Shown: positions 49,836 through 62,388, counted from the stretch's first letter. The stretch: 64,000 nt of DNA from Pipra filicauda (GCF_003945595.2 NW_024104311.1:124001-188000); one strand, 5' to 3'. The notes: generated by a model not told the origin, from the sequence alone. Program-made: numbers and translations.

Positions 49836-52800
49836 CTACCCTGAGATAGCTCAGTGAGATAACTACTGGTTTATGTTTTATGCAGAAGCCACTATTTCCT
49901 TTATTGGCACAAACTGTTCTTGTTTAAGGAGTCTGAAAGAAGGCAATGTTTTAACTTTCTCCTTCATCATTAATGAACAAAAATCTAAATCTGTAAGATT
50001 TTGTATGAGAAACAATAACAAAAACAGAACTCAGGAACATTAATTGGAATATTCTAATTCACATTTTAATGGACAAATAATGTTTTACAAGATATCCACA
50101 ATACACAAAAAAATAAGAGCATATAAATAGTTCTGTTCTTAATAGCATTTCCTACCGAGAAAGTCAAGCATAAAACCAGAAAAGAGGTGCTTCCAGAATA
50201 CTGGGGCAACATTTCAAATAAATTCTGAATTATAAGGAGTATGTAGTATTGTTACACCATAGTATATTCTGAAAATCCACATTAGCCTGTGTCAAAGAAC
50301 ATCCTAATACTGCAATGCCCAGTCTCACACCCCTCCCAAAACCTACACTGCACAGAGCATCACGAAAATTTTTTCCATACTTTTACATGACGCTCATATC
50401 TGCTGTACTCGAGCACTTCAGAGAGGCAGTGATACAGTGTTCCTAGGAAGTCAAGAGGTCTAATCATTTCTACTTCTTAAAATTACTAATATCCACAAAT
50501 GTAGCTGGTTTTAAGAAACTGCTTTAACTGGTCCCTAGTAATTTTGAGAGGGCCACCCACGCCCCTTTCTGCCAGTGAGTAATTTCTGAGAGCACTTTGC
50601 AGTATGCAGAATCATTTTCTGGACTCGTCTCTTTGACTGGCATTGTGTGGAAGGGTGAAAATGCCAACTTTCCTCTTCTTTGTACATCTCAACCATTTGA
50701 CTTAGATTTTCTGCATATGTCAGGAAGCACATATTCTGAAAAAATGCAAATATATTCAATTGGAAACAGAGGGGTAAAAAGTAGGTTTTATTTTACCATA
50801 TTTTACTTATAATACAGTAAGGGTAACTACTCTTTTATTCTGATCACACCTTGTCCTGATTGGTCATGGTGATTCCTAAGAAAAATCACCATTTAAGAAG
50901 AAAGAAATAGCCTGTAATCCTGTTAATAACAGTTATATCATAACCCTTACAAATAAAACTAAGCAAATAAAACAAAGTGAAAATTAAATGTGCTCTGGTA
51001 ATCCTATTTTCCAAACTTTAAAGTGCACCGGAGCCCCTGAAAACCCCAGGCAATCCATCACACAGTGCAGCACTGTGTCACCACAAGTCATTGGAAGGTT
51101 GGAACCCCTCAGACCTGACTTCTACTCCTTAGAAAATGTGGAGGAACTGAAGGTTGACTTTGTTGCATAGTCATTTATTACTGTATTCCTTCAGCACGTA
51201 CACTTTCTTTCTCAGAAAAAGACACTATAAACTAGGATACATTACTATTAAAAACAAAATAAAATTTTTAAAAAATCTTTCCTGTTAGATTGAGCTACTT
51301 CTCTCCTGACAAATAAACCACTGACAGTTTCTTGGGATTTCTTTTTAATATGTAAATAACAGTGGCAGTTTGCCTAATAGATTGTAAATAACATTGCTAT
51401 AAGGAAAGCTGCTGTACTTTCAACTGAGATCCATTCCATCACATTAGAGGAAACAGCTGCTAAAGAAAAACAGAGAAAGACAAATCACATCCTTTTCTCT
51501 GCCAGAATTTGAAATACAAATTCTTTGCATTTCACTTTTGTTGTCTCAGACTGAAAGCTGAGTTTTGGCTTAGGAGCTTTGCTTAGAACTACTCTCTCTG
51601 ATTATCACAGCTCAGTTGATATTTGGTTTTTGATCTGGATATATTTCAAGGTGCATTTACTAAAGAAGATATTAAACTACTTAGTTCTTGCCTGAGGCTG
51701 AAAAATCTAAAGATTTTTTTAACATGCTTGTTATATAAAATCATCAGTAACAGCTGTATTTGTAAGAAGCAGTAAAATGGTGATAAACGTGCTGTCAGTA
51801 ATTTTTTAAGAGATGCATGGAATTTTGATGAAAACAATTTTAAAGTTATTCAACAGGGGAAAAAAATTTGATGGCTCTTCCCTGAAACTTCAATTTTAAA
51901 CTGTTAAAGTGAATTCAATTGATTCCATTTCACATAAGTTAAAAACATAACATTTAAAAAATACTATAATTTTCCCATGTTTGATTTCCAAATGTTCTTC
52001 AAGATCAAGATAGGAAACATGAAACAGCAAGGACAGAATGGCAGTGATTCAATTTCAGTCTCATAGAGATACGTGAAATTTTTTGGGGGATTTCTGTATA
52101 TATGTCAGTTCTGGTGTATGAATACATTAATTCGCATACAATTCAAGATATAAAAAGCTTCAACCTGTTACTCTCCATTTTTCAGAATCCTGAGCAAACT
52201 AAAAGCTGTTGAGCAAAATTAAATTTTCACCTACGTTCAGCAAATCTGGTTTTGTCCCTTTTCTTCAAGAAGGGATCTTCATTATCAGGAAGGTATTAAT
52301 ATAGTAAAAATGCTATCAGAAAGTATTTTGCAGTATGTACTACAAGTCACCATCAGTCCTTTGGAAAAAGCTACCAGTTAATTCTCAAAAATGAAGTACT
52401 AAATGCAGAAAGGTTTCCTGCATGACCATCATATTTGATTAAGAGCTGCAGCTCTGTCACCTTGATACACAGAACTGATGGTTAAGGTAGAGTTCACCTC
52501 TAAAGGAGAAGCAACAGAAAGCAAATGTTTTGCATGGTCCTAGAAATTAAGGACCACCAGCCCCATTTTACATCCTGTTAGGAAGTGGTAGGTACTCACC
52601 AGTGCCTCATTGTTTGTCTGCAGCACAAACCCATTCCACACATAGGTAGTTTTTTAAACCCGTCTTTGCTAACATCAGTGCAGCAGACTATATATTTTAA
52701 AAAGTGAAATATAAGCTATCCTACTCCCACTTCTCATCCAACGGAATCTTCTCCTCAAGAAGAGCTGAAAATAACCAAACACCACTTGAGAGAGACTTGC

Positions 52801-53110
52801 TGCATTATTTGGAGTTCCTTTTATAATCAACAGTACATTATATGACCATATTTTTTATAAAAAGAGAATGAAAAACCAACAAGCAGAAAAACAGACACCC
52901 TGATACCTCAACCATTTTATTTGAAAGACTTGTTTTTTTCTGGGTAAGTTAGTGCTTAAGGTGTTCACACTCAATGTCTAAAATGCATTTAGGAAATTTA
53001 TTTTGAGAAGCAATCATTACCAGCCTTTAAAAAAAAAAATCTAATTGTGTACCTAGGAAAGGGCAAAACAAACTGAAATGTTATGCGTTTCATAGTCCAC
53101 GCAAAGCTAA

Positions 53111-53927
53111 TGTGGTAACACTGTAGAAACCCAGAGGGTAAGGGGCTGATGTGTAAGTCTCAAACAGCAACATCAGATAGTCACTGATAGCAATGGAGAC
53201 ACCTAAGGACTGTTGGTAAGAACATGCTGTGAGAAATAACAGGATGTGACTGGAGAAGGGGGCCATACAGAGGTAGGGCAGCACTTTTCTGGGATAAACA
53301 TCCTTGTTCTGGCTTCTGGAGATAAGCACAAGATAGTAGAGCACAAGTGCAGCAATGAGGTCTAAAAGCAGGCATGGACTGCTGACCAAAGGCCAACCCA
53401 GTAGAGGGGGACCACAACTACTGAAGAACCCTAAAGCCCTCCAACACATTTTCAGAAAGTTGAGAAGAATGAACTGCATATGATAACTAATTTGCATAGA
53501 AAGGGAGAAGCTTAGACCCAGGATGGGGAAAAATTATCTATAAAAAGGTACCCCCACAAAGTCCAAGTGCGCATGCATCCCAGGACCCTGGACATCCCAT
53601 GAGCTGGATTGATGCTGGAGTCAGGACTGCTGATCTTTCTCTTTTCTTCCTCTGTCCCTCTCCTTAATTTCTCTCTCTTTAATTTCTCTCTCTTCTTTCA
53701 CCCTACTCCTTATTCAAAATCCACTGCAGTGTGTTAATGCTATAAGGGACTAACATACCAGTTTCCATGCTGTGTGTATAATTTACTAATAAAACTGTAA
53801 GTTATTGTGGACCCTAACTTTTGTCTTTCCTTTTTCACCACAGGCATCTCTCAACCTTGGGTGCTCCCCTCCCCTTAAGGGTGGGACACCACATGCATGT
53901 TGTCCTCCAAGTCCAGCTCAGTTAACA
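53111..53927 (+). mobile_element. Solo LTR 1 of an avian endogenous retrovirus
   Basis: This has LTR architecture on the plus strand. It has a TG start (about 53111), a TATA box TATAAAAA (53539-53546) and a pyrimidine-rich stretch (53635-53710). A polyadenylation signal AATAAA (53788-53793) is followed by a GT-rich element, and there is a CA end (about 53927). The wording around the promoter and tail matches my recollection of avian ERV LTRs. No internal retroviral genes lie next to it, so it is a solo LTR left after recombination. Both ends are approximate and no clear target-site duplication was found. Minus-strand open frames of 135 and 78 codons inside it are incidental. Confidence 0.65.
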
Positions 53928-53992
53928 TCCACCTTCTTTATCTCTTTCATTAATCACCTCTCTCTTTTTATTCTGTTCATTGTCAAGTAGCT

Positions 53993-54526
53993 TGTCCTGG
54001 TTTCAGCTGGGACATGGTTCTTCCTAGTAGCACTGATGTTTTAGTTTTTCCTAAGCAGTGCTTACCAAATCAAGGAGTTTTCAGTGTCCCATGCTCTGCC
54101 AGTGAGCAGGTACACAAGAAGCTGGGAGGGAGAATGGCCAGGAGAGCTGACCTGAACTGGCCAAAAGGATATTCCATATTGCAGAACATCGTGCTCAGTA
54201 TATAAACTGGGAAGAGTTGGTTGGGAGGAGCTGATCGCTGTTCAGGGACAGGCTGGGCATTGGTCAGCAGGTGGTGAGCGATTGTATTGTGTCTTTGTTA
54301 GGTTTTATTCCTCTCTCTTTCTCCTTTTCATTATTATTAATCTTATTTTTATAATTATAATTACTATTATGATTTTATTTTGTTTCAATTATTAAACTGT
54401 TCCTATATCAACCCAAAAGTTTTCTTTTTTTTTTTCTAATTCCCCTGCCCAGCAGAGGACAGGGAAGGAGATGGTGAGGTTGTGACTGTGTGTTATTTAG
54501 TTGCTGTCTGGGGCTAAACAACAACA
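53993..54526 (+). mobile_element. Solo LTR 2 of a second avian endogenous retrovirus family
   Basis: It begins TGTCCTGGTTTCAGCTGGGA and ends near GGGGCTAAACAACAACA, the ends I expect of a common avian LTR family (TguLTR5-like in zebra finch nomenclature, from memory). Inside are AAGCTGGGAGG, a TATA box TATATAAA (54199-54206), GGGAGGAGCTGATCGCTGTTC, an AT-rich U3/R tail and ATTAAACTGTTC (54391) as a variant polyadenylation signal. No internal retroviral sequence adjoins it. It lies 65 bases after LTR 1, in the same orientation, but the two are not related in sequence. No perfect target-site duplication is seen, which suggests an old copy. Confidence 0.75.
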
Positions 54527-54774
54527 AGGTCTGTTTCCAGGAATTCATATAAAAGCAACAGATTTAATGCCACCGCTGTATTATTGAGTGTTTTCAGAAT
54601 TCAAAGAACAGTGAATTGAAAGCATTAGGTTTAAAATGTTGGTATGAGGTGTCAATGATAAGCGCAGTCTTATTGTGTATACATATTAAATGTGTTAAAA
54701 GAAATTCGCAGATGGAAAAAGCTATTACCATGTTTCATGACAAATGCTGCACTGCAGCTTCAAAATTAAATGAA

Positions 54775-54990
54775 AGAAATGTTGTTTGGATGGAACCTCT
54801 AGAGGTCATCCACTCCAGCATATGGATCCAAGTAAGACTACTGCCAAAGCAAGGTCAAATCAGCCATAGCTTCATACAGTTAAGTCCTGAAAATTTCCCA
54901 GAGTGGATAGTCCACAAACTTCCTGGTTGTTCCAGTGCTGCCCTACACTTCTAATGAAGGATTTTTTCCTTGTGTTAATCCCAAATTTCA
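54775..54990 (-). repeat. CR1 LINE 3' stub, diverged
   Basis: On the plus strand, TGGAACCTCTAGAGGTCATCC is the reverse complement of the CR1 3' end. It is followed after about 120 bases by TTCCAGTGCTGCCCTACAC and GAAGGATTTTTTCCTTGTG, later CR1 landmarks. The terminal octamer repeats are lost. The copy is on the minus strand, 5'-truncated and old; limits are approximate. Confidence 0.7.
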
Positions 54991-56418
54991 GTGTTAGCAG
55001 CAGCAATGGACAGTGAAAATCTTCACAAGTATCACTGATAACTCACACACTCCTGAGGAATATCTTTTGAAAGAAATAAGATTTTTCTCAATAATGGTCT
55101 CTGTAGCCAAACTTATTTCTGGAAATGGTCTCTCACTCATTCTAACTCTCAAGATACACAAGTATCAAACCAATACCATACCACAGAACGATCTTTCCAT
55201 TTAACTGAATTTAAGAGAGTTCCACTGCTTAGAAATATTTCTCAAAACTGTTTTAATTCATCAGCAGGGGCTGTCTCTCCATGCTAATACTCTTTTCCTT
55301 GCTGACTCCCCCAGAATTCAGTGACTTGAATTGCCCTGCATGACTCTGTGGTAGTAACTGATCCAGCTGTTATAGGAGCTCTTATACTTCCTCACACCAA
55401 AATGTTGAAACATGCAATTACTACTTGTTCATGAAAAGCCTCTTTTACCATAACATTCCTTGCAGGGATCTGCTGCCCTCCTCTTCTGAATTCCTGCATG
55501 AGATTGCATGGTAGTATTTCACAAAACCTCCATTCAAAAGTACACTGGTATCACATCTCCAAGATAGCTCTTTTCCCTCTGATCAACCAAAGCCTAACTC
55601 AAGTGTTCCAGCAGTGCCTCTGTAAGATTACCTTTAGATTAAAGAAAAGGTAGCTCTTGCCTTATTGCACTTGCATTAATTACATGACAGGATTAGAAAG
55701 AAGGGCAGACCAGAATTCAGTGCTTCCCACTTGATCTGGTCCTGTTTAATTTCACATCAACAGTGTCAAAAATATGCTGCTACATGCAGCCTCCAAGTTA
55801 ATTCCTTCCTCCTCAGTGACCACATGCTGAAGTAATCCATGCCTCCACACAGCTAGGCAGGAATGCAACTCTAGGTATGCAAGAGGAAATGCTGATCTCC
55901 TGGCTGTCTCAGCCATGTGCAGCAAGGATCTTACCAGTTTCTTGCTGTAGCTAATGCAAAGCCTCAGTCCCGATCTTCAAAGCTCGGGGACATTTGAAAG
56001 TGTCTCTCATGAGCAACCCTTTTAGCCAAGGTTGATGTAATTTGGTACAAAGTAGCACAAAATGCCTTAAGTGTGTCAACTCAGTTGAACTTAGCAGCAT
56101 GACAAAAGCTCCCTGAGGAGGTCACATGCAACTTCCAGAACAAGAACTAAAGTTTTCCTCTAAGATAAATAAGAATCATTTAAATGTCTACTCACATAAA
56201 ACCTTCTCTGACTCTATAGTAAAGTATTTGCAGTTATTTAGTTTCCCGAGCCATGAGATGAATATGATACACTTCAGCACTGAATTATCAAAGTGAAGAA
56301 AGGATTCAGGCAGGTAACTTATCTTCAGGAGCTTCTTTTGGGGGTAGGTGTGTTCTCACGGGAGGGAGAAGTAGAAAAGTCAAAGTACAAAATAAACCAG
56401 TGTAGAAAGGGGACTTCA

Positions 56419-56445
56419 ACAACAACAACAATAACAATAACAACA
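56419..56445 (+). repeat. CAA/AAT trinucleotide microsatellite
   Basis: This is a run of about 26 bases of CAACAA units passing into AATAAC units, at the left edge of the GC-richer block that follows. Confidence 0.8.
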
Positions 56446-56499
56446 AATCTCACTTCACTTTTCACCTTTACCCTCTCAACTGAATGTAAATCGGCAGCT

Positions 56500-57480
56500 T
56501 AGCGGCCACCAGCCTGTCTTTTGCTAGGTGAGAGAACAGGCAGAGAGGAATAGTTTGTATTGGGCAGTCCTCCAGTTTTCTCACAGTGCGTAACCCGCAG
56601 AAGCACCTGTATGTTCCGCACTCTGGGCTGTATCTCTGAATCCCTGCCATCCTCTCACGCAGCGATTATGCCCTCCTCTCTCCAAAGAAAGAGACGACCG
56701 GGTGACCTCACCGCTGTCCTGGCCAGACACATACGAGCACGCAGACCCTGAGCCCTGCATGGACGCCAGATACCTGATGCTCAAGGAACTACAGATCTGC
56801 CTCTCTCACAGACTCCAATCCAAACTGTTCCCTGGAGAAGCAATCCCATCCCTCCCACCTCAACTTTTCCAGGCTCACTCCCCCCACCCACTGGAGTGAT
56901 CTGGAAGGGCGCTTACTTGTGGACACTAGGAGGAGAGGCTAACAGACTGGCGTGTCACATAGGCATAAGCACAGTTCCTCTCCAAAGCCATGGGCAGAGG
57001 CAGCTATTCTGTTGTTATTCAACCACAGAAATATCTGCTGTTGCCAAGGATGATCCTGTTGTCCAAGTGTAGACTCCCTGTATCTGCACAAACACACACT
57101 CGCTTTTCCCTTGGCTCCTCTCCCTTCCCTGTTCTGTTGCACAGAGGTTTTACTGTGTCTCTCTGGCCGGTGCTCCAGCCACCACTGATCATGCGGCTGC
57201 CCAAGCTGAGCACCACAGTGCCATCAGGAAGTAGCTGCTCTGAGAGCCTGGTGCAAGCCCAGAGACAGTGTCACAAAGCACTGGCCACGGCGTTCTGCTT
57301 CTGGGAAAGAAGGGACAGCCTGAGTCCAGAGGGTGTGCTGCCATCTCTACCTCTCTGACACCAGTCCTCACCAGCACATGAGCGAGTATGATCTGATAGA
57401 AGGGGTCTCTGCAGGGGCATGACTGTACCCAGCGCTTCCTGCCATGTCCACTCTCACTAGCCTCCACCCAGCTCTCCTCT
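56500..57480. other. Unassigned GC-richer block in intron 1
   Basis: This is about 1 kb with clearly more G+C and more CpG than the AT-rich intron around it. Open frames of 60 to 122 codons overlap on both strands (for example 56990-57358 plus and 57189-57467 minus). I recognise no protein motif, repeat family or splice pattern. It directly precedes the CR1 copy at 57581. It may be an unrecognised repeat, a small CpG-rich regulatory region or an alternative MLIP first exon; the sequence alone does not decide. Confidence 0.3.
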
Positions 57481-57580
57481 TATCTTCTGCTCTTCAAACA
57501 ACCCTTCCCATCTCATACTCACTTCTCACCTGGTTTACATGTCATTAAATCAACAACAAAACCTGCAAGCAGGACCAGTC

Positions 57581-58482
57581 ACAGAATCACAGAATATGAT
57601 GAGTGGAAGGGACCCATAAGGATCATCGAGTCCAACTCCTGGCCCTGCACAGGACCATTCCCAAGAGTCACACCATGTGCCTGAGAGCATTGTCCAAATG
57701 CTTCTTGAACTCTGTCAGCCTTGGTGCTATAACCACTTCTCTGGGGAGCCTGTTCCAGTGCCCCAACACCCTCTGGGTGAAGAACCTTTTTCCAATATTC
57801 AATCTAAACCTCCCGTGACACAACTTCAGGCCATTCTCTTGGGTCCTGTCACTAGCCAACACAGAGAACAGATCAGCACGTGCCCCTCCTCTTCCCCTCA
57901 AAAGGAAGTTACAGACTGCAATGAGGTCTCCCCTCAGTCTCCTCTTCTTCAGGCTGAACAGACCAAGTGCCCTCAGTTGCTCCTCAGAGGGCTTCCCCTC
58001 AAGGCCCCTCACCATCTTCATTGCCCTCCTTTGCACACTCACTAAGAGCTTAATCTTTCTGATATTGTGGTGCCCAAAACTGCAACACAATATTCAGGGC
58101 GAGGCCACCCCAGTGCACAGCAGAGCAGGACAATCCCCTCCCTCGACTGGTGGTGATGCTTTGCCTGATGCACCCCAGGACACAGTTGGCCCTCCTGGCT
58201 GCCAGGGCACTGCTGACTCATATTCAACTTGCCATTGACCAAGACTACCAGGTCCCTTTCCGTGGCACTGCTTTCCAGCCTCTCATTCCCCAGTCTGTAC
58301 ATGCATTCAGGATTGCCCCTTCCCACATGCAAAATCCGGCACTTCCCCTTGTTGAACCTCATATGGTTGCTGATTGCCCAATCCTCTGATTTGTTGAGGT
58401 CTCTCCTGCCTTCCAGGGAGTCAACAGTTGTCACCTCATTAGTCACCATCCTCCATTCTGTCTGGGCTCCCTTAGGTGGCAA
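57581..58482 (-). mobile_element. CR1 LINE, ORF2 3' half, degraded
   Basis: The copy lies on the minus strand, and its 3' end carries the ATTCTGTGATTCTGTG tail (reverse complement at 57580-57595). Two out-of-frame pieces translate to CR1 reverse transcriptase C-terminal sequence. The upstream one (58482 to about 58042) includes [17 protein letters not shown] and [10 protein letters not shown]. The downstream one (about 58045 to 57671) includes VQRRAMKMVRGLEGK, LFSLKKRRLRGDLIAV and HWNRLPREVV. The frame change between them and the absence of the endonuclease and polymerase core show a 5'-truncated, inactive copy. CR1 is the dominant LINE of birds and a main reason for assigning the window to a bird. 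Confidence 0.95.
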
Positions 58483-59599
58483 ACTTCAGGAAACAGGCTG
58501 CCTTCTTCGAGGAGTCTCTACCTCCCACATTTCCCACGGAGAAGACCTTATAATGATAGGACTCTTTATGTTGCTACCAGTGTACAAAGATTAATCATTG
58601 TTTCACTTGGGTGGGCTTGATCCGAACTGCCTTGCTCTGTATGAGCCGCATTCGCACTTTGTTTGTGAAAAGCAAAAGTTAATTTCTTGAAGTCCTGCAG
58701 CCCTCTTATCCAAAACCTAACCTTAATGCCATTTCAAGGAGTACGTGGCATTCTTTTTGATTAATATATTCGATTGAATTTATATTCTGTATAGGACTGT
58801 TATTTATTGCTACTCAGTGCATGAAGAAAGTAAAAAACCCCTCATATTACAAACTAAAGTACAAAGATTGAAAGTTCCCTGCTAAACATGTCAATGTAAA
58901 CGTTATTTTAAACGCAATAATTTATGTGCTTTTTTTGTGGGGAGAAAGTAGATCAAATAGGAAATAGACAAGTGTGAAATATAATTAAAATTAATTCAAA
59001 TAACAGAGGCAATATGCACTAAGGGAGGAGGACTTGAGAATTAAAACAGATTATTTTGAGCTGAGCCGTCATTTCAAAAGGGAAACTCTAGAATTACTCT
59101 GTCCTTCTGAGCTATCAAAACTATGAAAAGGAAAAGTGAGTCCATCTGCTTAGTCCAATCTATTTTATAGTAAGTCATTCTATTTTCCCATTACAAAATG
59201 GGACCTCCATTATCTTCTATTTCCACAGTCAGCTCCACACAAAGATTATTCAGGATTCTGGCCACCGAGGAGTTTTCCTCCAGGAAGCAAGGATAAGAAT
59301 TCTTTAACAATAAATGTCATAAATATGGTGAAATAGCCTGAAGTGGCAGAGAATTTTATATTATTTATCTCATCCACAGTAAGCAGTGAATGTAAAGGTA
59401 CAATACCACTTCATTAAATTGTCTATGAGGTTGTCTTCTGTGGATGTTAAACTTTGAGCATGAACTGGACTCTATTTAATTGACACAATACAGTCGGAAT
59501 ACTTTCAGGATGACATAGACTTTGTTCTTTCAAAAATAGCTAGAAATACTTGTTACAAGGCGGACAAATCCAAGATTTGTCTTACACACACAAATATAT

Positions 59600-60465
59600 A
59601 TAGGTCACAGAACTATGACATTGTAGAAATAACTGAGATGCTGTGGGATAGCTCACATGGCTATAGTGCTACAAGGGACACAGGCTCTTCAGAAAGACGG
59701 GGAAAATAAGTAAGACACAATCTCCGCGTGAAGCAGCAGCTTAAATGTGGAGAACTTTTGTACAGGTTGAACAACAGGGCTGGGGGAGGACTTGTGGGTC
59801 AGGATCAGCGGAGAGGTCAGCAAGGGTGACATCATGGTGGAGCTGGGCTACAAACAGCACGGATGTGGTGAGGAAGTGAGCAGTGCTCCTCACAACAACT
59901 TCTTTAAACAACTCAAGGAAGTATCTGGATTGCACACCTGGGGTTTTTTTTACATGAGACTTTAGCTTCTGTGACACTTGTAGAGAACAAAACGGTAGGG
60001 AACAAGCAATCCAGACAATTTCTGCAGGTTGTCAGGAACACTTCTTGATTCAGGCACTGGATGGGCCAACCAATGTCATGCACAGCTGGATCTGTTATTC
60101 AGAAACAAGTAAGAAGTGGCTGGGGATGTTAACACTCAGTGGCAGGCTTGGTTGTAGTGACTGCAAAATAGCAAGGCCTAAGATCTTATGGGGGACTGAG
60201 GAAGACAAACACACAGCCTGAGCTTTAGGAAAGCTGACTTCAGCTTATCCAGGAGCTGGTAAGTGGGATACCATGGAAGGCAGCTTGAGAACACAAGGAG
60301 CTTGGGAAAGCCATCACATCCTTGAAAGCAACCTCTTAATCATGCAAGACAGTCCATGATTCAGGAGTACAAGCAGACTTATCAGGACACCAGTGTGGCT
60401 AAACAGTGAGTTTGTAACTGAGCTGAAATGCAAAAAGGCAGCACAGGATGTGGAAGCAGGAATAT
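59600..60465 (+). mobile_element. CR1 LINE, ORF2 endonuclease-region fragment, degraded
   Basis: The plus-strand translation in mixed frames shows CR1 endonuclease-domain wording. WDSSHGYSA lies near 59644, WVRISGEVSKGDIMVE near 59794-59840, and FFKQLKEVSG near 59900. KADFS and an NSEFVTELKCKKAAQDVEAG-like segment lie towards 60460. Frames are broken by several indels and stops. It is opposite in orientation to the CR1 piece at 57.6-58.5 kb and covers a different part of ORF2, so it is probably a separate insertion. The ends are approximate. Confidence 0.85.
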
Positions 60466-62325
60466 GAAATATTTCATGTATTTGCTCTACTGAAGTTAAA
60501 TATGTGAACAGATATCAACAATAACATGTACAAATAGCATCTGTATCACAATTGACATTGCTTCATGCAGTCAGTTGACCTGATCACATGTAACAAGGGG
60601 AAGAATCAATAAAAGCCCAGGAGATACAAAACTAGGGAAAAAATGTAGAGGCACAGGGAAATCAATCTAGCAAACAGAAAGAAAGGCATTAAGACTAAAC
60701 AGGCAAAGAAAGAGAGAGGTGGAACAGAGAAGAGACTAGGGCTCAGCTGGAAGGGGAGAGGGAAAGGCGCAGGAGGACTGGCACAGGGCCAAAGCATTCC
60801 CCCAGTCAACAGTGCTGTGAAACCCACTGAGCCAGGGCCTCTTCCATCCCCCTCACTGAGCACCCGCAGGAATGTGACCTGTCACTGCTAACAGGGACTC
60901 TCTCAGCTCAACACGTTGGGAGGATTTAGTTTTGAAACTACTGAACAGTGTGTGACCTGACATGGGTGTTAGTGTGGCTCCCAATAGTGGGGTCTCTGCT
61001 CCACTTTGCTATTCTTAAAATTAGTAAATGATGCACAAAGAGAAAGTCATCAGCAGATCATTAGGGTTCCAAATGAAGCACTCTGCATTTTGGAAAAGCC
61101 TTACTTAAGGTTCCCTGCTCAATTCCTTGTGCATGAATCTGCAATTAGATAATCATACTGGCTGATTACACTGCCATATATTTTCTCTATGCATAAGCTA
61201 GAAAAAAATTTCACAGATTTCCTTTGAGAGCTTTTCTGAAGTTTAAGTGGATTTTACACTTGTTTTAATTTTGATGAGTTTTCTTTATATTTTATATATC
61301 AACCAAAAGTTAAACATGAGGTCACTGTCTAAAGAATTAATCCATTAATTAGAAAATGAACAAGTAAAATAATAAATAATATTCCTAGAACTTCATGCTG
61401 CAGCTTTAGCAATGATCTGTCAGATATTATTCTTTAGATAAGTACTTCTTTTTGTAGAAAAGAAAAGGTACTTTAAGGGCAGGTCATTACTTTCAGTTTC
61501 AGCACTTTCCCTATTTCCTGCCCAGTGCACCTTGCCTTGGTGAAATTGTACTTAAAATTGTTAACTAACACACAAGCTTGCCAAGACTCACTTAACTATG
61601 GCTAAATGAGGCAAACATTATGATTAAACAGGAGTAAATGTTGGCCCACTAAGAAACAAAATCTACACAACGCCATTAGTATTTAAGATAAGTGCTAAAA
61701 AATTCAGCGCTAATTTGTTTCTTAGCAAGAGTGATGGCCACCTTTCTTCACAGCCTTTGCAAAGCCAAGAATAAACTGCTCTTTTTGTGATATCAAGAAA
61801 ATAACCATGTTAATGTTAAGCAAATTATAAATTGCATTGCAAGCCTAAAATAATTAGGAATAAACTGTGTTTTGACTGTTTTCACTTTCTCTTAATAATT
61901 TGTTTTGGTCACATCTCTTTTCAATAAGTTCCAGATTGACTCCAAACACAAACAATTTCTTCTGCCATTTACTGATCTAAAGTTATGGAAAATAATGTGC
62001 AAAGATATTAAATAGTTCTTCAAGAAAAATACAAGAGAACCACAGACTATTAGCTATCAGTTTGGGTTACGATGGCAAATCAGTATTTAAATAGATTTCA
62101 GTTTTTGCATTTCACATGCACACCATACGCATTCACAAATTTCCATGATTTCCACAGAAATGTACCATCATAATTAATTTAGCATACATGAAGTTTCAAT
62201 CTTTAAGGTCAGTGGTTAAGGGAAGCCAGGAAATATTCCTGTAAAGTACAATGGATTATTTCCTTTTTCTTCTAATAGTTAAATTTAAAAAAATAAAAAT
62301 ATCAACATTTCTCAGTTTATCTTAC

Positions 62326-62388
62326 CGTTTGCTTTTCCTCTGAAGCTGCTCTTCCTGAGACTTTGCTTTCATGTTTTCCTAACTCCAT
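62326..62388 (-). CDS. MLIP: MLIP exon 1 (coding part, start codon)
   Basis: This is the amino-terminal coding exon of muscular LMNA-interacting protein. The ATG is at 62388-62386 on the minus strand in a strong context, with G at -3 and G at +4. It encodes 21 residues beginning MELGKHESK and ending SEEKQT. The human protein, from memory, begins MELEKREK and reaches LEEKLT at its first junction, so both ends of the exon match. The donor is ACG|GTAAGA, phase 0, a good 5' splice site with G at +5. It joins in frame to exon 2 about 45.6 kb away, restoring the expected order EEKxT-V-x-x-KPL-FTFVP. The exon is too short for ordinary ORF finding. The 5' UTR extent is not known. The alternative, a chance match, is unlikely because the start, the end and the splice phase all fit. 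Confidence 0.85.

Larger units (their letters stand above)
16745..62325 (-). other. MLIP intron 1 (about 45.6 kb)
   Basis: The first intron separates the 21-codon start exon from exon 2. It is AT-rich and holds only short open frames, none above 146 codons; the longest (58042-58482 and 57668-58090, minus) belong to a CR1 element. The repeats listed separately account for roughly 4 kb. I recognise no nested gene or non-coding RNA in the remainder. Long first introns often carry enhancers, but I cannot identify any without comparison. Confidence 0.8.

Noticed and set aside
53090..53497. Minus-strand 135-codon open frame
   Set aside because: It falls inside the U3 part of solo LTR 1 in antisense and is incidental.
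56990..57467. Overlapping 122-codon plus and 92-codon minus open frames
   Set aside because: They occur in a GC-richer block where stops are rarer on both strands. I see no domain or splice support, so I report the block but not a gene.
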